From: Chryseobacterium defluvii | Lineage (GTDB): Bacteria > Bacteroidota > Bacteroidia > Flavobacteriales > Weeksellaceae | Assembly: GCF_014204415.1 (NCBI RefSeq) | Contig: NZ_JACHLE010000007.1 | Location: 1 to 64,000 of the forward strand | Reading direction: 5' to 3' | Length of the DNA stretch: 64,000 nucleotides | Part shown: positions 56,949 to 64,000 of the stretch, piece after piece | How positions within the stretch are numbered: the stretch's first letter is position 1 | Layout of the letters: every line of letters begins with the position of its first letter | Made by a program: the position numbers and the translations under genes | The notes under the pieces: model-generated | What the model was told of the DNA's origin: nothing | Seen by the model: the letters and a program-made list of their open reading frames with translations, nothing else | Database searches by the model: none

Positions 56949-58442
56949 TTAACTGGCCATCGCTGTATAGATAAACTTCAGCGAACTGCTCACCATATCG
57001 ATTACCGGCTGTGGGAAAATACCCAGCAGGATCACAAAAACCGCTAAACTTGCCAATACGGAGAATTCTGCCCCTGATAAATCTTTGGCTGTGCTCAATA
57101 TGGTTTCATCCCCTTCCCCGAACATTACTTTTCCGTAAAATCTCAACAGGTAAACCGCACAAAGTATGACCGTAAGACCGGCAATTACAGCTGCCAGTCC
57201 GTTATAGGCAAAAACTGATTTGATCAGGATAAATTCCCCAATGAAACCGTTGGTCAACGGAACTCCCATTGAACCTAATATAATGATCAGGAACAACACG
57301 GCAAACTTAGGGGCTACTTTGGCTAAGCCGCCCATTTGTCTGATGTCCCTTGATTTAAATCTTTTATATAATATGTCGCAACAATAGAACAAGCCCACTA
57401 CGTTGATACCGTGAGCAAATGTCTGTACCAAAGCTCCTTCAGCTCCTTCAATGGTAAAGGTTCCTCTTAAGGTAACTGCGGCTGAAGCGAAGATTCCTGC
57501 AACCATCAATCCAACGTGAGAGAAAGATGAATAAGCTATGATTCTCTTCATATCGGTCTGAATGATAGCGATAAGTGCTCCGTGAAGAATTCCTACAATC
57601 GCAAGAATGATCACGATCTGTCCTGAAATTCCTGCAATCGGAATCGGAGTGATCGGCAGTAGATAACGCATCACCCCATACACTGCCATTTTCAGCATAA
57701 TCCCTGATAAAAGCATCGATCCCTGAGTAGGAGAGTAGGTATAAGTATCCGGCTGCCATGTATGGAACGGGAATACCGGTAATTTCACTGCAAATGCGAA
57801 GAAGATGAACCAGAATACCACAGTCTGCTGGGTCTCGTTAAGCATAGCATTGTACAGGTCTGTTAAAGCGAATGATGCGGAGTGATTGTACACATAGATC
57901 AATCCGGCTAACATGAATAATGACCCGACGAATGTATAAACGAAGAATTTTGTAGTGAATTCGAACCTTTTGTTTTCCTGGCCCCAAAGTCCGGCAATGA
58001 ACCAGATCGGTATTAAAGTTACTTCCCAGAAAATGTAGAACAGCAATCCGTCTAAAGATGTGAAAACCCCTACAAGCCCGAATTGCATCAGCAAAATCAA
58101 ACCATAGAAAGAGTTTCTGTAGTTTACATTTTCATTGAAAGAAGATAAAATAATTAACGGCGTTAAGATGTTGGTCAATAATAAAAGCAGCATGCTCATT
58201 CCGTCGATCCCGAAATGAAGCGAGCTTTTTATGAATTTTGACCAGGGATAATTGATCTCATGCTGCAATACACTGTCTACAGTAGGAGTAAAATCAAAAC
58301 TATCTACAATATAGAAAGTGACAAGCATTTGTATCAATGCAATTCCCAACGCCAAATATTTGCCGGATTTATTATTCCATGCAAAAACTAATCCCGAACC
58401 TACCAGAGGTAAAAGTAATAATGTTAATAAATAATACGACAT
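56949..58442 (-). CDS. nuoM: NADH-quinone oxidoreductase subunit M
   Basis: This is the second antiporter-like subunit of complex I, 497 residues with about 14 helices. The conserved Glu lies in FYIFWEVTLIPIWFIAGLWG, and later IAYSSFSHVGLMVAGI and the Lys/His channel motifs follow. It pumps protons during NADH oxidation in the inner membrane. It lies 2 bp behind nuoL. Confidence 0.97.
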   Translation of the reverse strand: MSYYLLTLLLLPLVGSGLVFAWNNKSGKYLALGIALIQMLVTFYIVDSFDFTPTVDSVLQHEINYPWSKFIKSSLHFGIDGMSMLLLLLTNILTPLIILSSFNENVNYRNSFYGLILLMQFGLVGVFTSLDGLLFYIFWEVTLIPIWFIAGLWGQENKRFEFTTKFFVYTFVGSLFMLAGLIYVYNHSASFALTDLYNAMLNETQQTVVFWFIFFAFAVKLPVFPFHTWQPDTYTYSPTQGSMLLSGIMLKMAVYGVMRYLLPITPIPIAGISGQIVIILAIVGILHGALIAIIQTDMKRIIAYSSFSHVGLMVAGIFASAAVTLRGTFTIEGAEGALVQTFAHGINVVGLFYCCDILYKRFKSRDIRQMGGLAKVAPKFAVLFLIIILGSMGVPLTNGFIGEFILIKSVFAYNGLAAVIAGLTVILCAVYLLRFYGKVMFGEGDETILSTAKDLSGAEFSVLASLAVFVILLGIFPQPVIDMVSSSLKFIYTAMAS

Positions 58443-58444
58443 TA

Positions 58445-60358
58445 TTATTGTAATAAAAAGTTAACAATCAATATAATTCCCACCGCTAAAGACATGACAA
58501 GAATATAATTCTCCACATTTCCGTTCTGAAGACGCTTCATAGATCTTCCGCTGTCTTCAGCACCTTCGCCTATGAAGTCTACAAAACGGTCTAAGATCCC
58601 CTTATCAAACATCTTTCCTCCGCGTCCTAATCCTTCAACGGTTTTTACAATCAATGCGTTGTAAAGTTCGTCCACATACAATTTTTTAGCAGAAAGTTTT
58701 TCCCATCCTGTATAATTTTCCTCTGGAAGAGCCATCTTTTTCTTATTCACATACGTGTTTTTAACGATGAACCATACGGAGAAGAACATGACCACGGTAG
58801 CGGCCAAAAGTATCATTTCCGTATTGAACGGAACTCCTGAAAGCGTGGCTTCCATCTGTTTGAAACTTTCTTCGGTAAGAACCGGTTTCAACCATTCCAT
58901 CAATTTGGCATAGTGGCCATGGCCAATGAAATGAGGAAGATTAATAAAACCTCCGATTACGGAAAGTATGGCCAATACTATCAATGGTAATGTCATATTG
59001 AGCGGGCTTTCGTGTAAATGGTGTTTTTGTTCTTCAGTACCTCTGAACTCTCCGTGGAAAGTCAGATAATACAGCCTGAACATATAAGTTGCCGTAACAG
59101 CCGCTAAAATGAATAACATTACCCAGTAAGCAGGGTTTTTAGCAAAAGTTGCCACTAAAATTTCGTCTTTGGAAATCATCCCTGAAAGTAAAGGGAATCC
59201 TGATATAGCCAATGTTCCGATAAGGAAAGTAATATGAGTAACCGGAATTACTTTTTTAAGCCCGCCCATGAAACGCATATCCTGCTCGCCACTCATCGCG
59301 TGGATCACAGAACCTGCTCCCAGGAATAACAAAGCCTTGAAGAAAGCGTGTGTCATTACATGGAACATAGCTGTTGTATAAGCCCCCAACCCTAAAGCAA
59401 TGAACATAAATCCAAGCTGTGAAACGGTAGAGTAAGCCAATACTTTTTTGATGTCGTTCTGGCGGAGTGCATAGAAACCAGCAAGAGCAGCCGTTAAGAA
59501 TCCGATCAATAAAATTCCTCCCTGAACCGTAGGTGCTAAAGTGAATAAGAAATTAGATCTTACCACTAAATAGATACCCGCCGTAACCATCGTTGCAGCG
59601 TGGATCAAAGCAGAAACAGGAGTAGGCCCGGCCATCGCATCCGGTAACCAAGTATATAAAGGAACCTGTGCAGATTTACCGGTTGCCCCGATAAATAAAC
59701 TCGCTGTAATAAAGATAATTACGGTTCCGTCCAATTCAAATTTTCCGGCATTCTGAGCGACGGAAAGATAATCCAGGGCATTGGTTTGGGAGGCGATCAT
59801 AAAGATCCCGATCAATAACGCAAGGTCACCAATCCTGTTCATGATGAATGCTTTTCTTGCAGCTTTACCATATTCTTCGTTGGTGTACCAGAACCCGATC
59901 AACAGATAGGAGCAAAGTCCTACACCTTCCCATCCGATGAACAGGATAAGATAGTTGCTTCCCATAACCAAAAGCAACATGGAGAAGATGAAAAGATTCA
60001 AATAAGTAAAGAATTTATAGAAACCTTTGTCATGGCTCATATATCCGATAGAGTAAAGATGGATCAGAGAACCGATCCCCGTAACGATCATAATCATCAT
60101 TAACGAAAGCTGATCGATCTGGAAACCGAAATTGATCTGAATCCCATTTACCCTGAACCATTCAAAAGCTTTTACAATAACAGGCTGGCTTTCGGAATCG
60201 AAATTCATGAAAAGGTTCACCGCAATGCAGAAAGGTATAAAAACTACTGCGGTTGCCAGGCTGCCTACCAGTATTTTTGGAAGATTTTTCCCGAATAAGC
60301 CATTAATAAGAAAACCTAAAAGTGGTAAAAGTACTATTGCATACACTAAATTTTCCAT
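58445..60358 (-). CDS. nuoL: NADH-quinone oxidoreductase subunit L
   Basis: This is the largest antiporter-like subunit, 637 residues. FIGWEGVGLCSYLLIGFWYT carries the conserved Glu; ATGKSAQVPLYTWLPDAMAG and LAYSTVSQLGFM are classic. The C-terminus should form the long lateral helix and final membrane helix (ILVMSLAVGIILIVNFLLQ). It lies 3 bp behind nuoK. Confidence 0.97.
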   Translation of the reverse strand: MENLVYAIVLLPLLGFLINGLFGKNLPKILVGSLATAVVFIPFCIAVNLFMNFDSESQPVIVKAFEWFRVNGIQINFGFQIDQLSLMMIMIVTGIGSLIHLYSIGYMSHDKGFYKFFTYLNLFIFSMLLLVMGSNYLILFIGWEGVGLCSYLLIGFWYTNEEYGKAARKAFIMNRIGDLALLIGIFMIASQTNALDYLSVAQNAGKFELDGTVIIFITASLFIGATGKSAQVPLYTWLPDAMAGPTPVSALIHAATMVTAGIYLVVRSNFLFTLAPTVQGGILLIGFLTAALAGFYALRQNDIKKVLAYSTVSQLGFMFIALGLGAYTTAMFHVMTHAFFKALLFLGAGSVIHAMSGEQDMRFMGGLKKVIPVTHITFLIGTLAISGFPLLSGMISKDEILVATFAKNPAYWVMLFILAAVTATYMFRLYYLTFHGEFRGTEEQKHHLHESPLNMTLPLIVLAILSVIGGFINLPHFIGHGHYAKLMEWLKPVLTEESFKQMEATLSGVPFNTEMILLAATVVMFFSVWFIVKNTYVNKKKMALPEENYTGWEKLSAKKLYVDELYNALIVKTVEGLGRGGKMFDKGILDRFVDFIGEGAEDSGRSMKRLQNGNVENYILVMSLAVGIILIVNFLLQ

Positions 60359-60361
60359 TCC

Positions 60362-60691
60362 TTATCCTCTTAATTTATTAAATATACTCACATCTACAGA
60401 ACGGGTATTTCTATACAGCATAGCAATAATTGCCAGTCCGACCGCTACTTCTGCGGCAGCAACCACCATAATGAAGAAAACCAGAAGTTGTCCGTCACCA
60501 TTACCTTTGTATGCTGAAAAAGCAGCCAGTAAAAGGTTTACGGAATTAAGCATAAGCTCTACACAACCCAGAATTACAATAGCATTTTTTCTAAGCAATA
60601 CTCCCAATACTCCCAAACAGAATAATACTGAAGAAAGAATGATGAAGTACTCCAAAGGAATGCTTTGTATAAATGTATTTACTTCTCCCAT
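60362..60691 (-). CDS. nuoK: NADH-quinone oxidoreductase subunit K
   Basis: This 109-residue subunit has three membrane helices with two buried Glu residues (LGCVELMLNSVNLLLAAF and MVVAAAEVAVGLAIIAM), both needed for proton transfer in homologues. It lies 3 bp behind nuoJ. Confidence 0.96.
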   Translation of the reverse strand: MGEVNTFIQSIPLEYFIILSSVLFCLGVLGVLLRKNAIVILGCVELMLNSVNLLLAAFSAYKGNGDGQLLVFFIMVVAAAEVAVGLAIIAMLYRNTRSVDVSIFNKLRG

Positions 60692-60694
60692 AAT

Positions 60695-61192
60695 TTATAA
60701 ATCTTTTTTACCGATTAATACCGCACCTACGATACCTGCCAAAATAAGGATGGAAGCAAGTTCAAACGGTAAAACATATTCACTGAATAAAAGTCGGCCC
60801 AGATTTTTGGTAAGGCCCACTCCTTTGTCTACATTATCCACTACGATATGGTTTTCTTTCACTCCTCTGAATACGCCTAAAACACCTATCAATAGAAGAC
60901 CTGCCGTAAAAACCCCGACAAACTTTAAAGTATTATTCTTCTTACTTTCGTCTTCTTTATTAAGGTTAAGCATCATCAGGATGTAAAGGAACAATACCAT
61001 AATGGCTCCGGCATATACTATGATCTGGATGATCGCCAGGAACTGTGCATTCAGAAGAATGTACATTCCCGCAATGGAAAACATCGTAACAATTAATGAT
61101 AAAATGGCGTACAGAGGATTTCTTGCAAATACAAAATATACAGCACTTGCCACTGCTAAAAACGCCACCAGGAAAAATAAAAACTGATCCAT
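60695..61192 (-). CDS. nuoJ: NADH-quinone oxidoreductase subunit J
   Basis: This 165-residue subunit has five membrane helices; MYILLNAQFLAIIQIIVYAG and GAIMVLFLYILMMLNL form the conserved core with the pi-bulge helix. Its start overlaps the nuoI stop by 1 bp. Confidence 0.96.
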   Translation of the reverse strand: MDQFLFFLVAFLAVASAVYFVFARNPLYAILSLIVTMFSIAGMYILLNAQFLAIIQIIVYAGAIMVLFLYILMMLNLNKEDESKKNNTLKFVGVFTAGLLLIGVLGVFRGVKENHIVVDNVDKGVGLTKNLGRLLFSEYVLPFELASILILAGIVGAVLIGKKDL

Positions 61193-61746
61193 TATTTTAC
61201 TGCATTTCTTTGTTTCTCGGATTGCCTTGTGGTGATATCAATCCTTTCGTTTATTTTTTCAACCAATTTATCTTTTCCGTAGATAAAAGAACCTCTATTG
61301 GTTTCTACATCTACCAGTCTGTCTGTTAAATAGATCGCAGATTTAGGGCAGGCTTCTTCACACATCCCGCAGAAGATACATCTCAGCATGTTGATCTCAT
61401 ATACTGAGGCATATTTCTCTTCTCTGTACAGGTGCTTTTCTTCCTTAGTCCTTTCAGCAGCAGTCATAGTGATCGCTTCCGCAGGGCAGGCTACGGCACA
61501 AAGCCCGCAGGCCGTACATCTTTCTTTTCCTTCCTCATCTCTTTTCAGAACGTGCTGGCCCCTCCATATGGTAGTTCTTGGCTTTTGCACTTCAGGATAA
61601 GAATAAGTGGGAGTTCCCTTTACGATATTTCTTACAGCATGCTTGAAGGTAATCCCCATTCCTTTGAAGATCGCAGGAAGATAGATTTTCTCAGCAAGTG
61701 TCATTTCTTTGTTGGAAACAACTTTTGATCTGTTTGTAAGTTTCAT
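61192..61746 (-). CDS. nuoI: NADH-quinone oxidoreductase subunit I
   Basis: This 184-residue peripheral subunit carries two 4Fe-4S clusters (N6a and N6b), bound by CTACGLCAVACPAEAI and CIFCGMCEEACPKSAI. It passes electrons toward the quinone site. A 90-bp spacer with TTAGATG-type microrepeats separates it from nuoH. Confidence 0.97.
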   Translation of the reverse strand: MKLTNRSKVVSNKEMTLAEKIYLPAIFKGMGITFKHAVRNIVKGTPTYSYPEVQKPRTTIWRGQHVLKRDEEGKERCTACGLCAVACPAEAITMTAAERTKEEKHLYREEKYASVYEINMLRCIFCGMCEEACPKSAIYLTDRLVDVETNRGSFIYGKDKLVEKINERIDITTRQSEKQRNAVK

Positions 61747-61836
61747 TTATTATAGATTAGATGTTAGAAGTTAGATGTTAGAAACTAGATTTTTAAATCA
61801 TTATCACATCACCTCATTATCAAATTATCAAATTTT

Positions 61837-62898
61837 TTAATTTCCAAATGCTAAAATTACAGCACCTGTAATGAGCAGATTAACTAATGCCATAGGAATT
61901 AAAGTTTTCCATCCCAGGTGCATCAGCTGATCATATCTGAATCTCGGAAGCGTCCATCTGATCCACATAAAGATAAGGATTCCGATGATCGTTTTCGTTA
62001 AAAATGCCACAATACTTAAAATTCCGGCAGTGTTCTCACCCCAGTTCTGGGTTACCCACTCAATTCCCGGATAGTTATATCCCCCGAAGAAGAGAACGAC
62101 CATGAAAGCGTTGGAAATAAACATATTCACATATTCCCCGAACATATATAATCCTAGCTTCATAGATGAGTATTCTGTAGAGTATCCGGTTACCAGCTCA
62201 GATTCACACTCAGGTAAATCGAAAGGATGCCTGTTCGTTTCTGCCAAAGCAGCCACGAAGAATACCAGGAATGCTATCGGCTGATAAAGAATATTCCAGT
62301 TCATCCCGTCAAGAGCAAAAAGCCCCCATATTTTTCCGGTAGACTGGCTTTCAGAAATTACTTTCAGATCTAAGCTTCCTGTCATCATAATGATGGACAG
62401 CAAAGCCAGTCCCATTGCCAATTCGTAAGAGATCATCTGTGAAGAGGCACGGATAGCTCCAATTAATGAATATTTGTTATTGGAAGCCCACCCCCCGATC
62501 ATGATTCCGTAAACTCCAATGGAAGCCATCCCGATGATATACAAGACACCCACATCAATATTGGCTACCTGTAAATCGAAAGAAGTACCTCCGATATTTA
62601 AACTTTTACCCCATGGAATAACCGCTCCCGTGATCAGTGAAATAAACATAACCAGGGCCGGTCCCAATACAAAAAGGAATTTTTCTGCGTTGGCCGGTGT
62701 AAAATCTTCTTTAAAGAAAAATTTACCCCCGTCGGCAAGAGGCTGTAATAATGCAAAAGGCCCGGCTCTGTTCGGTCCGATCCTGTCCTGCATGATCGCT
62801 GCTACTTTTCTTTCTGCCCAGGTAGAGTAGGCAGCTACCGTTAGCGATAGCAGGAAAAGTGCCAGTACAAGTATAAGTTTAAATGTAAGTAAATCCAT
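61837..62898 (-). CDS. nuoH: NADH-quinone oxidoreductase subunit H
   Basis: This 353-residue subunit has eight helices and joins the quinone chamber to the proton path. AAIMQDRIGPNRAGPFALL, QPLADGGKFFFKEDF and AETNRHPFDLPECESELV are invariant motifs around the quinone entrance. It lies behind nuoG with an 84-bp spacer that holds AGATACTAGATACCAGAT-type microrepeats. Confidence 0.97.
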   Translation of the reverse strand: MDLLTFKLILVLALFLLSLTVAAYSTWAERKVAAIMQDRIGPNRAGPFALLQPLADGGKFFFKEDFTPANAEKFLFVLGPALVMFISLITGAVIPWGKSLNIGGTSFDLQVANIDVGVLYIIGMASIGVYGIMIGGWASNNKYSLIGAIRASSQMISYELAMGLALLSIIMMTGSLDLKVISESQSTGKIWGLFALDGMNWNILYQPIAFLVFFVAALAETNRHPFDLPECESELVTGYSTEYSSMKLGLYMFGEYVNMFISNAFMVVLFFGGYNYPGIEWVTQNWGENTAGILSIVAFLTKTIIGILIFMWIRWTLPRFRYDQLMHLGWKTLIPMALVNLLITGAVILAFGN

Positions 62899-62982
62899 TT
62901 TATTTAGATATTTAGATGTCAGATACTAGATACCAGATGGTCTGAAGTTCGTAATCTGAAATCTGATGTCTTTTAATTAAAT

Positions 62983-63981
62983 TTATTGTTCGTCTTTTTC
63001 GCTGATCTCTTTTGCCATCGGGTTATCCAGAACTCTCAGCTCATCTTTTGGCTTTTCATAATGGTTCAGGGAAATCACAGAATGCCTGTCGATATGTCTA
63101 GGGCCTTCAATATTCCAGAATTTTAATTCTTTTCTATCGAAACGGCATGTATCACAGATGAATTCCTCTACTTCTCCCCACTGGTCTTTTCTTGCTGTAA
63201 CTCTGGTGATCTCATCCCCTTTCATCCAAAGTACAGCTTTTCCGGAACATTTATCACATTTGCAGGTTGCATTCATTGGATTTGTAAACCATACTCTGCT
63301 TGCAAAACGGGCTGTTCTATCGGTTAAAGCGCCTACAGGGCAAACATCAATAACGTTTCCGATGAAGTCATTATCTAAAGCTTTATTTAAATACGTTGAA
63401 ATTTCGGCATGATCTCCCCTGAAAAGGATCCCGTGCTCTCTTGAATCCGTGAGCTGGTTGGCTGTAAGGACGCATCTTGCACAAAGGATGCAACGGTTCA
63501 TATTCAGCTTAATATTCGGGCCCAGATCATCTGCATCGTATGTATTTCTTTCAAACTCTGTTCTGGTATTGGAAACACCATGTTCATAACCCAAATCCTG
63601 AAGATGGCATTCTCCGGCCTGGTCACATACAGGGCAGTCCAACGGGTGGTTGACCAATAAGAATTCGGTTACCGCTTTTCTTCCTTCCTGAGCTTTATCG
63701 GAAGTAAGGTTCTTCACTTCCATACCATCCATTACATTGGTTCTGCAGCTTGCCACCAACTTCGGCATAGGGCGGGGATCTGCTTCAGATCCTTTGGAAA
63801 CTTCTACCAGACAGGTTCTGCACCTTCCTCCGCTGGTTTCCAGTTTGCTGTAATAGCACATTGCCGGCGGAACAGATTTTCCACCGATCTGTCTTGCGGC
63901 TTCCAGAATAGAAGTACCCGGCAAAACTTCAGTCGTCTGTCCGTCTATAGTTATTTTGAATTTTTTAACCTCTTCGCTCAT
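62983..63981 (-). CDS. nuoG: NADH-quinone oxidoreductase subunit G, short form
   Basis: This 332-residue protein is the N-terminal part of NuoG only. It has the 2Fe-2S ferredoxin domain (CYYSKLETSGGRCRTC, RTNVMDG), the His-Cys3 site (HPLDCPVCDQAGEC) and the 4Fe-4S site (CILCARC ... CPVGAL). CKCDKCSGK and CDTCRF add two more Cys pairs near 240 and 285. The molybdopterin-type C-terminal domain of usual NuoG (about 900 residues) is missing, and the ending EISEKDEQ looks natural, not truncated. The upstream gene (probably nuoF) lies beyond the window edge. Confidence 0.93.
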   Translation of the reverse strand: MSEEVKKFKITIDGQTTEVLPGTSILEAARQIGGKSVPPAMCYYSKLETSGGRCRTCLVEVSKGSEADPRPMPKLVASCRTNVMDGMEVKNLTSDKAQEGRKAVTEFLLVNHPLDCPVCDQAGECHLQDLGYEHGVSNTRTEFERNTYDADDLGPNIKLNMNRCILCARCVLTANQLTDSREHGILFRGDHAEISTYLNKALDNDFIGNVIDVCPVGALTDRTARFASRVWFTNPMNATCKCDKCSGKAVLWMKGDEITRVTARKDQWGEVEEFICDTCRFDRKELKFWNIEGPRHIDRHSVISLNHYEKPKDELRVLDNPMAKEISEKDEQ

Positions 63982-64000
63982 ATTCTATACTTTTCGCTCA

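Noticed and set aside
1..64000. CRISPR arrays, tRNA or rRNA genes, prophage or complete IS
   Set aside because: I scanned both strands by eye for regularly spaced direct repeats, T-loop-like GTTCRANNC motifs and transposase or phage proteins and found none. A dedicated search could still find a tRNA I missed.

Overview
The window comes from an AT-rich Bacteroidota chromosome. The best fit is the order Flavobacteriales, family Weeksellaceae, near Chryseobacterium. The reasons are a PorV-type and a PorP/SprF-type outer-membrane protein of the type IX secretion system, many SPII lipoproteins with loose lipoboxes, a prolyl tripeptidyl peptidase-like S9 enzyme, DUF3822 and DUF5606 proteins, a short NuoG, and promoters of the Bacteroidota type (TANNTTTG -7 box) in front of many genes. 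This placement is inferred from protein resemblance only. I saw no rRNA or tRNA gene, CRISPR array, prophage or complete insertion sequence.

Layout. 0.2-5 kb: acyl-CoA carboxyltransferase (-), a possible small structured RNA, then an EamA transporter, a PorV-like protein and an unknown secreted protein (+). 5-11.5 kb: uvrC and an unknown secreted protein (-), hutH and a GNAT acetyltransferase (+), and a carboxypeptidase-regulatory-domain protein broken by a frameshift (-). 11.6-22 kb is rich in peptidases: an S8 subtilase lipoprotein, an S9 prolyl peptidase and an M3 oligopeptidase, with ygiD-like, YceI, LLM oxidoreductase, VF530 and YchJ genes between them. 22-31 kb: GIN-domain lipoprotein, KefC-type antiporter with a KefF/G-type partner, a lemA-TPM-TPM operon, folA, a TPR protein, a TRIC-like channel, a four-helix-bundle gene, coaD and ddl. 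31-47.6 kb is housekeeping: PASTA protein, RluD-type synthase, PorP/SprF, hemW, murI, rsmD, DUF3822, Smr protein, phosphoesterase, HEAT protein, serine hydrolase, archaemetzincin-like protease, sixA, ruvX, def, DUF5606, mazG, a beta-propeller lipoprotein and a DoxX-like protein. 47.8-55.3 kb holds three unusual large proteins: a phosphoesterase fused to a kinase-like region and an outer-membrane barrel, an HD phosphohydrolase fused to a Pycsar-effector-type membrane domain, and a 766-residue GAF protein. 55.4-64 kb is the 3' part of the complex I operon, nuoG to nuoN (-).

How it works together. Most of the window is core metabolism and envelope maintenance: the nuo operon makes proton motive force, the KefC-type antiporter with its oxidoreductase guards against electrophiles, and ddl, murI and the PASTA protein serve peptidoglycan. 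The secreted peptidases with hutH suggest growth on protein and amino acids.

The non-coding sequence is also informative. At least five families of inverted-repeat elements sit in intergenic spaces, including two copies of a 114-117 bp element with a GC-rich perfect hairpin, both between convergent genes. The most novel candidates are the HD-Pycsar fusion, the phosphoesterase-kinase-like-barrel protein, the GC-rich hairpin element, and the structured RNA candidate at 1986-2110.
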